A stretch of 64,000 nucleotides of DNA from JAHDDY01 sp964549375. GTDB lineage: Bacteria > Pseudomonadota > Alphaproteobacteria > Rhodobacterales > Rhodobacteraceae. Location: positions 34,066-98,065 of the forward strand of contig CAZJWF010000001.1 in assembly GCA_964549375.1 (NCBI GenBank). The letters are read 5' to 3'. The position numbers and the translations under genes were made by a program. The notes beneath the pieces are model-generated. The model did no database searches and was not told where the DNA came from. It saw only the letters and a program-made list of their open reading frames with translations. Below are positions 44,457 to 52,376 of this stretch, piece after piece (position 1 is the first letter of the stretch; each line of letters begins with the position of its first letter).

Positions 44457-45071
44457 ATGGAAAAATTCGACAAACTTGAGGGCGTTGCTGCGCCGTTGCC
44501 ACAGATCAATGTCGATACCGACATGATTATCCCCAAGCAGTATCTCAAAACTATTCAGCGTACCGGCCTCGGTGTCGCGCTGTTTTCTGAGATGCGCTAC
44601 AAGGATGACGGTTCGGAAAATCCCGATTTCGTCCTGAACAAACCCGCTTACCGCGAAACAAAGATTCTCATTGGCGGCGATAATTTCGGCTGCGGGTCTT
44701 CACGAGAGCACGCGCCTTGGGCGATCTTGGATTTCGGTATCCGCTGTGTGATTGCCCCCAGCTTTGCTGACATCTTCTACAATAACTGTTTCAAGAACGG
44801 CATCCTGCCCATCGCACTTCCGCAAGAAGAAGTCGATAAGCTGATGGAAGACGCGGAAAACGGCGCGAATGCGACAATGTCCATCGACTTGGAAACTCAA
44901 ACGATCAAGCGCCCCGATGGCGACGAAATCTCATTCGAGCTGGATGCGTTTAAAAAGCACTGCTTGCTCAATGGCCTTGATGACATTGGCCTGACGATGG
45001 AGAAAGAATCTTCCATTGATAGTTTCGAAGCCAAACGCCGCGCTGCGACGCCGTGGCTCGAAACCGCTTAG
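44457..45071 (+). CDS. leuD: 3-isopropylmalate dehydratase small subunit
   Basis: LeuD pairs with LeuC to isomerise 2- to 3-isopropylmalate in leucine synthesis. The 204-residue product has the swivel-domain signature NVDTDMIIPKQYLKTI at the start, GGDNFGCGSSREHAPWAI near residue 73 and ADIFYNNCFKNGILP near 103. AAGGG lies 8 bases before the ATG. Neither leuC nor leuB adjoins it here, although leuB often follows leuD. Confidence 0.94.
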   Translation: MEKFDKLEGVAAPLPQINVDTDMIIPKQYLKTIQRTGLGVALFSEMRYKDDGSENPDFVLNKPAYRETKILIGGDNFGCGSSREHAPWAILDFGIRCVIAPSFADIFYNNCFKNGILPIALPQEEVDKLMEDAENGANATMSIDLETQTIKRPDGDEISFELDAFKKHCLLNGLDDIGLTMEKESSIDSFEAKRRAATPWLETA

Positions 45072-45459
45072 CGCAGAAGGCTCGCACCCTCAAATTATTG
45101 GACCTCGACGATCGCCCGAAAACGACATTTATGACGAGTTGTTTTCGGGCCGACGACTTGGGTTTTCCGGATTTTGAACCGACTCAACGCTCATTTGCCC
45201 TCACCGCGGACCTCGGAGGGATGCGCACATCCGAGACCGCAACGCGCAGTAGGTCAGCCCCCCGCAGCATCCAGACATAGACGCCATAAAACTTCGGTGC
45301 AGCGCAAAAGGCAGAGATCGAATTTTGCGAAATCAGCGAACCGAGGCGGCGAGAGGTATCAGCCGCCCGAATCTGTCATATCCTGTGACGTCAGCGTTAG
45401 TTGCCTCCCGCCACGGTTCCGCCTAGGATAAACTTCGATATTTCCGGGGGAAGCTGACG
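45072..45459. other. 388 bp gap between leuD and moaA with two hairpins
   Basis: No gene is supported. A 13 bp stem (GCCCGAAAACGAC at 45114-45126 with GTTGTTTTCGGGC at 45138-45150, one G-T pair, 11-base loop) follows leuD and probably marks its 3' end, though no T run follows. A second imperfect hairpin (GCGG..CTCGGA at 45206-45217 with TCCGAG.CCGC at 45230-45240) lies 220 bp before moaA. I could not match either to a known riboswitch, including the molybdenum-cofactor element. Confidence 0.5.
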
Positions 45460-46485
45460 ATGGACGCACCTGCACCGACCCAAGCGCCGCTGATTGATCC
45501 ATTCGCGCGGACAATCGACTATCTGCGCGTCTCGGTGACGGATCGCTGTGATTTTCGCTGTGTCTATTGCATGTCAGAGCATATGACGTTCTTGCCCAAG
45601 AAAGATTTGCTGACCTTGGAAGAACTCGACCGCCTCTGCTCGGCCTTCGTTGATCTGGGCGTGAAAAAGCTGCGAATCACTGGCGGCGAACCGCTCGTGC
45701 GCCGGAATATCATGTGGTTCTTTGAGCGCATGGGACGGCATCTGGACTCCGGCGCGCTGGACGAGCTGACCTTGACCACCAATGGCTCGCAACTCGCGAA
45801 ACATGCGGCGGCGCTGGCGGCAGCGGGGGTCAAGCGGATCAATGTCTCGCTTGATACGCTGGATGCCGAGAAATTCGGGCGTGTCACCCGCTGGGGCAAA
45901 CTCGACGCCGTACTGCGCGGGATCGAGGCTGCCAAGCGCGAGGGCATGGCCGTCAAAATCAACGCTGTCGCCATCAAGGATTTCAACGACAAAGAGGTCC
46001 ACGAGATGCTCGCATGGGCAGGCCGCGAAGACCTCGATCTCACGTTCATCGAAGTCATGCCGATGGGCGATATGGAAGAACAAGAGCGTCTTGGCCAATA
46101 CTGGCCGCTGACCGAAGTGCAGGCCGAATTGGAATCTCAGTGGACTCTGACGCCCAGCGGTCACAAAACTGGTGGTCCCGCGCGCTATATGAACGTCGCC
46201 GAAACCGGCAAGCGCGTCGGCTTCATCACGCCGCTCACTCATAATTTCTGCGAAAGCTGTAACCGCGTGCGCCTGACCTGCACGGGGATGCTGTATATGT
46301 GTCTTGGCCAAGACGACGACGCCAATTTGATGACCCCGCTGCGCGCGTCCGAAGACGATGCGCTGCTGCACGATGCAATCCGCGAGGCCATCAAACGCAA
46401 ACCAAAAGGCCACGACTTCGACTACTCGCGTCAGACCGTGCAAGGCGAAGTTAAAAAACGGTACATGAGCACGACGGGCGGTTAG
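45460..46485 (+). CDS. moaA: GTP 3',8-cyclase (molybdenum cofactor biosynthesis)
   Basis: MoaA, with MoaC, turns GTP into cyclic pyranopterin monophosphate. The 341-residue radical-SAM product has the first 4Fe-4S motif CDFRCVYC near residue 28, the SAM-binding ITGGEP near 73, the second cluster CESCNRVRLTCTG near 263 and the C-terminal GG needed for activity. It follows GGGGGAAG. The DSD1-type gene begins 4 bases after its stop. Confidence 0.95.
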   Translation: MDAPAPTQAPLIDPFARTIDYLRVSVTDRCDFRCVYCMSEHMTFLPKKDLLTLEELDRLCSAFVDLGVKKLRITGGEPLVRRNIMWFFERMGRHLDSGALDELTLTTNGSQLAKHAAALAAAGVKRINVSLDTLDAEKFGRVTRWGKLDAVLRGIEAAKREGMAVKINAVAIKDFNDKEVHEMLAWAGREDLDLTFIEVMPMGDMEEQERLGQYWPLTEVQAELESQWTLTPSGHKTGGPARYMNVAETGKRVGFITPLTHNFCESCNRVRLTCTGMLYMCLGQDDDANLMTPLRASEDDALLHDAIREAIKRKPKGHDFDYSRQTVQGEVKKRYMSTTGG

Positions 46486-46489
46486 CGGC

Positions 46490-47599
46490 TTGGCCTCCCC
46501 AACCCCCGGCACGCTTCTCGCCGACATCGACACCCCAGCATTGATCGTTGATCTGGACGCCTTCGAAGCCAATCTCGATAGAATGCGCGGCGTCATTGAG
46601 GCCGCGGGCGTGCGCCTGCGCGCCCACGCCAAGACCCATAAATCCGTCGACATTGCCCACCTGCAAATGACACGCGGCGGCGCGTGCGGCGTATGTGTGC
46701 AAAAAACCGCCGAGGCCGAAGCCCTTGTCGCCGGCGGCATCACCGATGTTATGATTTCTAATCAAGTCACCGCCCCGGCCAAGATCGCGCGCGTTGCGGC
46801 GCTGACCGAAAAGGCGCGCATCCTCATCTGCGCGGATGATGCCGATAACATCATGGCCCTCTCGGCGGCAATGGCGGGACGGAAAGCCGCGCTAGAGGTG
46901 CTGGTTGAGATTGACGTCGGGAACGGGCGCTGCGGAGTCAATCCGGGCGCGGATGCGGAGGCTCTTGCAAAAAAAATTGCGGCGTCAGACGGTTTACGCT
47001 TTGCTGGCATCCAAGCCTATCAGGGCCATGCCCAACACATCTACGACCATGCCGAACGCAAAGCGGCAGTCGATGATGTTATCAAGCAAACCGCCGCCAC
47101 CGTCGACATGCTGAGCGCGGGGGAGCTTTCGTGTGACATCGTCGCTGGAGCGGGCACAGGTTCGCACCCATTCGAAGCCGGTTCAGGCGTTTACAATGAG
47201 CTGCAATGCGGCTCTTACATTTTCATGGATGCCGACTACGGGCGGGTTCGCAACGAGAGCGACTCGCCGCTGGCCTTTCAAAACGCGCTTTTCGTTCTCA
47301 GCTCGATTATGTCCGTGGCGGGCGACGGGCGCGCGGTCTGTGATGCTGGACATAAAGCGGCCAGTATCGACAGCGGCCTGCCCCTCGTGTCGGGGCGCAC
47401 CGACCTGATCTACAATGATGCCTCAGACGAACACGGCGTCATTCAAGACCCGCAAAACACGCTGAAGCTCAATGATCAGCTCTGGCTGATCCCCGGCCAT
47501 TGCGACCCCACCGTCAACCTGCACGATCACCTGATCGGCGTGCGTCACGGTAAAGTCGAAACCGTGTGGCCAATTTCTGCCAGAGGGGCCGGAACCTGA
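46490..47599 (+). CDS. DSD1-family PLP enzyme (D-threonine aldolase/3-hydroxyaspartate type)
   Basis: A 369-residue fold-type III PLP enzyme of the D-threonine aldolase/D-serine dehydratase (DSD1) family. The N-terminal barrel has the lysine in RAHAKTHKS (about residue 48-52) and the strands FAGIQAYQGHAQH and GAGTGSHPFE. The C-terminal beta domain carries the likely metal ligands His and Cys in IPGHCDPTVN. Homologues include the beta-hydroxyaspartate aldolase BhcC, but bhcA, bhcB and bhcD are absent here. The start is TTG at 46490; the first ATG lies at residue 32, inside the conserved part. It is tightly linked to moaA. Confidence 0.85.
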   Translation: MASPTPGTLLADIDTPALIVDLDAFEANLDRMRGVIEAAGVRLRAHAKTHKSVDIAHLQMTRGGACGVCVQKTAEAEALVAGGITDVMISNQVTAPAKIARVAALTEKARILICADDADNIMALSAAMAGRKAALEVLVEIDVGNGRCGVNPGADAEALAKKIAASDGLRFAGIQAYQGHAQHIYDHAERKAAVDDVIKQTAATVDMLSAGELSCDIVAGAGTGSHPFEAGSGVYNELQCGSYIFMDADYGRVRNESDSPLAFQNALFVLSSIMSVAGDGRAVCDAGHKAASIDSGLPLVSGRTDLIYNDASDEHGVIQDPQNTLKLNDQLWLIPGHCDPTVNLHDHLIGVRHGKVETVWPISARGAGT

Positions 47600-47723
47600 G
47601 CTTTCATGCCCGAAAAACGGGAACTTTCCCCACCCCGAACGCCCAAGTACCGCAAAGACTCAACAGTTTCGATTCGATACGTTAAGGTCTCCGGCGCGAC
47701 AAGTTCAACAAAAGGAATATGTC

Positions 47724-48011
47724 ATGGACGTCAAAGAGAGTGAAACCGTCAAAGCAGCCCGCGATCGCATGGATGCGAATAAAGACGGCAAAATCAATAT
47801 GGCCGACCTCGAAGCCACCGGAATTCGCACCAAAATCATAGATTTGTTCGAGATTATCCTGTGGGTGACACTCGCCCTCGGTGTTCTTTCTGCGATTCTC
47901 CAGATTTTCAGCCCTATCGAAGCGATAAAATCGCTGGTGCAAACCGTCGCGATTGTCGGCGTCGGTTTTGTCGTGCTGGACATCCGGGAACGCTTGATCG
48001 CGCGGGGGTGA
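47724..48011 (+). CDS. small membrane protein with an EF-hand loop
   Basis: A 95-residue protein. The N-terminal 35 residues hold a near-perfect EF-hand calcium loop, DANKDGKINMAD (D1, N3, D5, G6, I8, D12, about residues 17-28). Two hydrophobic segments follow (about 42-62 and 66-85, ILWVTLALGVLSAIL and LVQTVAIVGVGFVVL) and a basic end. This suggests a membrane-anchored calcium sensor with one EF hand. I do not recognise a named family. An AAAGGA lies before the ATG. The M48 protease gene begins 17 bases downstream and is probably co-transcribed. Confidence 0.8.
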   Translation: MDVKESETVKAARDRMDANKDGKINMADLEATGIRTKIIDLFEIILWVTLALGVLSAILQIFSPIEAIKSLVQTVAIVGVGFVVLDIRERLIARG

Positions 48012-48028
48012 CGGGTCAAGTATAGGGC

Positions 48029-48715
48029 ATGGCCCTACTTTTAAAATATGCTCCGATCCTCGGAATGGTCTTGTACGCTTGGTTCAAGATGCGCGGGTCG
48101 GAGCGCGCGATGCTGCGCGACCTCGACCGTAATTCCAAACGTCTCGCCGAAGGGCCGCTCTTGGCGGCATTGCAACGCTTTCGCGGGGCGCTTGGATTCA
48201 ATGCGCTGCAAGTCGATGTCTATGACGTCGAGCAAATCAACGGCCTAGCCGCGCCCGATGGTCGAATTTTCCTGACGCGGGGCCTGATCGACAAGTACCG
48301 CGAGGGCACATTCACCAGTGATGAATTGGCCGCCGTAATTGCTCACGAAATCGGGCATCTATCCCTCGGTCATCACGACCGCAGGCGCAAAGCGTGGAAA
48401 GTCGAGACCGCCGCCCGCGCCGCCGCCTCTGCATTCCTGCCCGCCGCTTTGCGCGGATTGAGCGGGCATGTCGGCAATCTGGTGGCGCGGTTACTCCAGA
48501 TGCGCCTCAGCCGAACCGACGAGTATCAAGCGGATGCCTTCGCCGTAGCACTGATGCGGCGTTCTGGCCTTGATCCAACGGCCAGCATCACCTTGCTGGA
48601 GAAACTCGACAGATTGGCTGCGGGTCGCGGCACGCCAATCTCGTGGCTCGATAGCCATCCTCCGATGCCCAAACGCATTGCCGCGATCCAGCGCGCGATT
48701 GATAGTGTGTCGTAG
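48029..48715 (+). CDS. M48-family metalloprotease
   Basis: A 228-residue zinc protease of the M48 (HtpX/Oma1-like) family. The zinc motif HEIGH is near residue 106, the third ligand Glu in SRTDEYQADAFA near 161, and the end has the family DSHPPMPKRIAAIQ. The N-terminal hydrophobic stretch (LLLKYAPILGMVLYAWF) anchors it to the membrane. It lacks the TPR or multi-spanning parts of larger members. The neighbouring EF-hand protein may regulate it; this is inference. Confidence 0.88.
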   Translation: MALLLKYAPILGMVLYAWFKMRGSERAMLRDLDRNSKRLAEGPLLAALQRFRGALGFNALQVDVYDVEQINGLAAPDGRIFLTRGLIDKYREGTFTSDELAAVIAHEIGHLSLGHHDRRRKAWKVETAARAAASAFLPAALRGLSGHVGNLVARLLQMRLSRTDEYQADAFAVALMRRSGLDPTASITLLEKLDRLAAGRGTPISWLDSHPPMPKRIAAIQRAIDSVS

Positions 48716-48876
48716 TTCTAACCCGCCAAAACTCATATCCACTAGGACTCGCGACCTCCGAGGGTCCAGTCCTGCGTTTGAGTGTTGGACGATGGATCAA
48801 TTCTTAATTCCAACTGCATAAGCGCCCTGGATCGAAACCTATTCCCACATCACCGCGCACGGTCTAAGCCTGTGCT

Positions 48877-49956
48877 ATGATCGAAAACTCTCCCACGACA
48901 CCACCCTGTCCACATTTTGGCACCTGCGGCGGCTGTACGATGCAGGACCGCAGCGACGAAGACGTTGCGGCGTGGAAACGTGAGGGCATCATCCGCGCTC
49001 TGCGTAGCGTCGGCATCGAAAGCCAAGTAGACGAAACCCGCACCGTCCCGACCTCGGATCGCCGCCGCGTCAAACTCGCGTTTCAGCGCACCAAAAAATC
49101 GACCCTCCTTGGCTTTTACGGCGCGGGGACGCACACAATCACCCCTGTCCCGAATTGTAAGATCGCGCATCCCGACATCCTCGCCGCGATGCCGAAACTC
49201 GCTGATCTCCTGCGCCTTGGTGCTCCGCGAAAGCGGGCGCTGGCTGTCACGATCACGGTCAGCGATGCGGGCCTTGACGTCTCGGTGGCTGACGGCAAAG
49301 AAGCAGACATGACCCTCCGTAGTGCGTTGGGGGAGATGGCTGAGACTCTGGGGCTGGCGCGGTTGGTGTGGAATGACGAGCCGATTGCACAGGCGCGCCC
49401 GCCCGCGCAAACCTTTGGAAAGGCCCGCGTCGTGCCGCCCGCCGGGGCGTTCCTGCAAGCCTCGGCCAATGGCGAAGCCTTGCTGCGAGACTTTGTGCTG
49501 GAGGCGGTTGGCGACGCCAAAACCGTACTCGATCTTTTTGCAGGATGCGGGGCGTTCGCTTTGCCCCTCGGCGAGACCGCCACCGTCACCGCCGTCGAAG
49601 GCGATGCCGCGATGATTGCGGCCCTTGATGCAGGATGGCGTCAGGCCGAAGGTCTCAAAACACTCACCGCCATCACCCGCGACCTTTTCCGCCGCCCTTA
49701 TTTGCCAGATGAGCTAAACAAATTCGACGCCATCGTCTTCGATCCCCCGCGCGTGGGCGCCAAAGCCCAAGCCGAACACATCGCACAATCAGGCGTTCCA
49801 ACAGTGGTCGGCGTGTCGTGTATGCCGAGCAGCTTCGCTCGCGACGCTGCAACCTTGGTGGAGGGCGGTTACACTCTGGAGCGCGTTCTGCCCGTTGATC
49901 AGTTCCGCTGGTCCGCTCACGTTGAAATGGCGGGCGTGTTTCGACGGAGAGCTTGA
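48877..49956 (+). CDS. rlmD: 23S rRNA (uracil-5-)-methyltransferase, RlmD/RumA type
   Basis: A SAM-dependent m5U methyltransferase of the RumA/TrmA family. The 359-residue product lacks the N-terminal TRAM domain. It has the iron-sulfur cysteines in CPHFGTCGGC (about 11-20) with a fourth near 94, the SAM motif VLDLFAGCGAFALPL near 215, the DPPRVGAKAQ motif near 288 and the catalytic Cys in VSCMPSSFARD near 312. The rRNA position is not certain. Degenerate copies of its C-terminal coding end recur at 51629 and 52259, on the same strand. Confidence 0.88.
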   Translation: MIENSPTTPPCPHFGTCGGCTMQDRSDEDVAAWKREGIIRALRSVGIESQVDETRTVPTSDRRRVKLAFQRTKKSTLLGFYGAGTHTITPVPNCKIAHPDILAAMPKLADLLRLGAPRKRALAVTITVSDAGLDVSVADGKEADMTLRSALGEMAETLGLARLVWNDEPIAQARPPAQTFGKARVVPPAGAFLQASANGEALLRDFVLEAVGDAKTVLDLFAGCGAFALPLGETATVTAVEGDAAMIAALDAGWRQAEGLKTLTAITRDLFRRPYLPDELNKFDAIVFDPPRVGAKAQAEHIAQSGVPTVVGVSCMPSSFARDAATLVEGGYTLERVLPVDQFRWSAHVEMAGVFRRRA

Positions 49957-49991
49957 GACGCGCCGTTCTTTCTTAGTGGCGATAAAGAAGA

Positions 49992-50507
49992 CTACCTTTT
50001 TCGATAATCGTCATGGCAATCGCGGCAGGTGCTCGCAAGCAAGCCCAGAATATCAATGGGCGAGCGCAACTCCGCCTCATCCTCCGAATTCGAAGCGAAC
50101 ACCCCGAACAGTCCTGAACCGGATTTCACATTCGGCACGCCAGCCTCAACCGACACCGCCATTGCAGTTGCCAAATCTCCCATCTCCTGCGCTAACGCCG
50201 CAAACTGATCGGGTTGATCCCAGACACTCGGTAAGGCTTCGGAATGTTTGGTCAGGCTGTCCGCCGGAAACTTCACCAACAGCGCTTCGCCGGAATGATC
50301 TTTGATCTCTTTAGTCGCGACCAAAACGAGCGTCGAGTCATACTCCTCACCCTGCACCAGTTCGGCCTTCAACCGTTTCATGGCATCCTTCAAAACGACC
50401 ATCTGGTCCATGCGTTCGCGCACGATGCCGGTCGCCTTGCCATGCGCCCACACTAACGTCGTTGCCAGACATGTCGCGGTCACAATCGAGGCTGCAAATA
50501 TTCTCAT
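49992..50507 (-). CDS. cytochrome c' family protein
   Basis: A 171-residue periplasmic protein with a signal peptide (MRIFAASIVTATCLATTLVWAHG) and the heme motif CRDCH near the C-terminus, the layout of the four-helix-bundle cytochrome c' family. Members bind NO or CO or act in electron transfer. The start is ambiguous among ATG codons at 50522, 50519 and 50507; the last has GGATAAG in front and begins the signal peptide cleanly. It is the third gene of a three-cytochrome operon and overlaps or adjoins the end of the second. Confidence 0.85.
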   Translation of the reverse strand: MRIFAASIVTATCLATTLVWAHGKATGIVRERMDQMVVLKDAMKRLKAELVQGEEYDSTLVLVATKEIKDHSGEALLVKFPADSLTKHSEALPSVWDQPDQFAALAQEMGDLATAMAVSVEAGVPNVKSGSGLFGVFASNSEDEAELRSPIDILGLLASTCRDCHDDYRKR

Positions 50508-50511
50508 CGTC

Positions 50512-51087
50512 TTATCCATCATTATCTGGCTTGGATGCCCCGCCAAGCGTCGGATTGTAGGCGTCGGGTAGAGGGTCGAGCCGCGACGCCCCAGCTTGCC
50601 ATTTGCGGCTGTGCTCCGACCAACTCGACTTGATAAACGCATAGATTGCCCAAATCTCCTCATCTTCCAGCACATCACCAAATCCGGGCATGTTGGAAAC
50701 GACATCGGGGTAGTCTTTGAACAATTCTGACCCGCTCAGCTTCACATATTCAAATAACACTTTATCAGAATGATGCCACGAATGGCCGGGCTCATCATGA
50801 GCCGGAGGCCAAAACGTCCCGTCCTCCGAGGGCTGATTCCAATTCTCTGCGCCCTCTAGCGCGGCTCCGTGGCAATCGGCGCAATGGTCGAGATAAAGCA
50901 CCGAGCCACGCCGGACTTGTTGAACATCATCCGGGTTCGCGGGCGAGGTTTTCTCGATCCCGAGTTTGGCCTGCGGATCATACGTCAGCTCGAACGTCTT
51001 CTCCGGCAACGACTGCGCGACTGCGGCCAGATCAAATGCGAGCGTCAACACTGACACCGACGCAAATATTCTAAGCGAATTGGCCAT
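50512..51087 (-). CDS. periplasmic c-type cytochrome
   Basis: A 191-residue monoheme cytochrome c with a signal peptide (MANSLRIFASVSVLTLAFDLAAVAQS) and heme motif CADCH near residue 70. A His-rich stretch (WPPAHDEPGHSWHHSD) follows, then a C-terminal class I helix (MPGFGDVLEDEEIWAIYAFIKSSW) that supplies the Met ligand. The His-rich part could bind copper. Such cytochromes often travel with copper-resistance genes, but none is seen here. Middle gene of the trio. Confidence 0.85.
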   Translation of the reverse strand: MANSLRIFASVSVLTLAFDLAAVAQSLPEKTFELTYDPQAKLGIEKTSPANPDDVQQVRRGSVLYLDHCADCHGAALEGAENWNQPSEDGTFWPPAHDEPGHSWHHSDKVLFEYVKLSGSELFKDYPDVVSNMPGFGDVLEDEEIWAIYAFIKSSWSEHSRKWQAGASRLDPLPDAYNPTLGGASKPDNDG

Positions 51088-51099
51088 TCCACCTCGTCG

Positions 51100-51540
51100 T
51101 CAATTGATGCCATTCGCGCGTTGCGTTTCGCGAATATAGGCGATGATCTGCGTGACTTGTGCTTCGCTGACACCTTCAATCACTGGCATATTGCCAAAGC
51201 GCCAGTGGTGCCCGCGCACGCCCTGCGCGACCGCACGGTAAAACGAGGCATCGTTATGATGACCCGGTTCATAGATAATATGGATCAACGGTGGACCTTG
51301 GTCGCTACCAACCGCGTTTTGCCCGTGACAGACGGCACAATTTTCATCGAACGCCACCTTTCCTGACAGCGCAATATCGCTGAGGGCAGGTAAGGTAATT
51401 TTCGCTTTATCCGAGACCCGCACTGCCGTGTGAGTGTGCGTTTCACCGCCGCGTGCGTTGAGTAGGTAAGCGACAACACCACCTGACAGCACCGCCAACG
51501 CCGCCAAGATCAACACACGTCTTTTCCTCATCACTCCCAC
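51100..51540 (-). CDS. membrane-anchored c-type cytochrome
   Basis: A 146-residue protein with an N-terminal anchor (residues 7-27) and one class I cytochrome domain: heme motif CAVCH near residue 67, GNMP providing the Met ligand near 118, and the final helix VTQIIAYIRETQ. A His-rich loop (EPGHHNDASF, GHHWRFG) resembles the partner gene. First gene of the operon, 12 bases before the next. Confidence 0.85.
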   Translation of the reverse strand: MGVMRKRRVLILAALAVLSGGVVAYLLNARGGETHTHTAVRVSDKAKITLPALSDIALSGKVAFDENCAVCHGQNAVGSDQGPPLIHIIYEPGHHNDASFYRAVAQGVRGHHWRFGNMPVIEGVSEAQVTQIIAYIRETQRANGIN

Positions 51541-51607
51541 CGGGTCAAAAATTGAGGCACCGATTAAGGTCGGGTGATAAAGCTTCCTGTTAGTGGAAGG
51601 TCAAGAG

Positions 51608-51742
51608 ATGGGCGACAAAGTCGGTCCTTTCGCCGCCGCGACGTTGATTGAAGGTGGCAATACCCCAGAGCACGCCCTTCTCGTCGATCAATTCTACTGG
51701 TCCGCGCATGTGGAAATGGTAGGAGTGTTCCAAAACGTGTAG
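51608..51742 (+). pseudogene. detached copy of the rlmD 3' end (44-codon ORF)
   Basis: From 51629 the sequence encodes FAAATLIEGGNTPEHALLVDQF..., a clear but diverged copy of the last 40 residues of the methyltransferase at 48877, including DQFYWSAHVEMVGVF and a stop at the same place. An ATG at 51608 opens the frame, with GGAAGG 7 bases before it, so a 44-residue product could be made. It contains no catalytic part. It lies beyond the three cytochrome genes in the same orientation as rlmD, as if that operon had been inserted between two copies of the gene end. Confidence 0.75.
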
Positions 51743-51769
51743 CGATATACGAACTCTTCTTACGAGGTC

Positions 51770-52237
51770 ATGATGGCTCAACTTTCTTTGGTATTCGCGT
51801 TTCTCGTGTCGACAAATACCCTTGCGACACCGGTCGATTTTGACTGGAGCAACGCCGCCGCCGATTCCAAGACCGAAAGCTTTTCAGAGGCGAGCGCATT
51901 AATTGAAGCCGAGAAATTTTCCGAAGCACTGCCCCTGCTGACATCTCTGGCAGAGACAGAGCCGGAAAGTGCCGATGTTTTCAATCTGCTTGGTTACGCT
52001 CGACGCAAACTGGGTGAACTGGAGCTCAGCGGTTTGGATTATGAGCGGGCTTTGTGGCTTGATCCCGATCATCGCGGCGCATTGGAGTATCAAGGCGAAT
52101 TATTCTTGTTGCTTGGGGATGTCGACAAGGCAGAGGCCAATCTCGCGCACCTCGAAAAAGTGTGTCCTGACGATTGCGAAGAGGCGGAGGAACTCGCCGA
52201 AGCCATCGCGTTATGGCGAAAAGAAGCGCCGGAATAA
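51770..52237 (+). CDS. periplasmic TPR-repeat protein
   Basis: A 155-residue protein with a signal peptide (about 1-19) and at least two tetratricopeptide repeats (ESADVFNLLGYARRKLGELELSGLDYERALWLDPDH, then the similar GDVDKAEANLAHLEKVC). The C-terminus holds a Cys pair CPDDC and is acidic. It starts 28 bases after the rlmD-tail ORF. A role as a scaffold for the neighbouring cytochromes is possible but not shown. ATG at 51773 is an alternative start. Confidence 0.8.
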   Translation: MMAQLSLVFAFLVSTNTLATPVDFDWSNAAADSKTESFSEASALIEAEKFSEALPLLTSLAETEPESADVFNLLGYARRKLGELELSGLDYERALWLDPDHRGALEYQGELFLLLGDVDKAEANLAHLEKVCPDDCEEAEELAEAIALWRKEAPE

Positions 52238-52258
52238 TAGAGCGCGCGGCATCTTCAC

Positions 52259-52309
52259 ACCCTGACCGTCGATCAATTTTGCCGGTCAACGCATGTAAAA
52301 ATAACGGGA
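52259..52309 (+). pseudogene. second degenerate fragment of the rlmD 3' end
   Basis: Translation of this stretch gives TLTVDQFCRSTHVKITG, which lines up with PVDQFRWSAHVEMAG of the methyltransferase and LVDQFYWSAHVEMVG of the copy at 51629. It is in the same orientation, has lost its stop and has no start. It begins 21 bases after the TPR gene, so the TPR gene is flanked by two tail copies. Confidence 0.6.
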
Positions 52310-52376
52310 TGCCCAAACCAAAGTTCGCAACGTCGCAAGAGAGAACTCCCAGAAGTTGTCGAGAGGTCCATTGCTC

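Noticed and set aside
45072..45459. Molybdenum-cofactor riboswitch before moaA
   Set aside because: The position fits but I could not line up the conserved core; the hairpins seen do not match it.
45574..46743. 389-codon open frame on the minus strand
   Set aside because: Antisense to moaA and the DSD1-type gene; no homology or ribosome site.
48760..48822. A possible fourth rlmD-tail fragment upstream of rlmD (MDQFLIP)
   Set aside because: Only a few residues match and the nucleotide similarity stops after about 10 bases, which is within chance.
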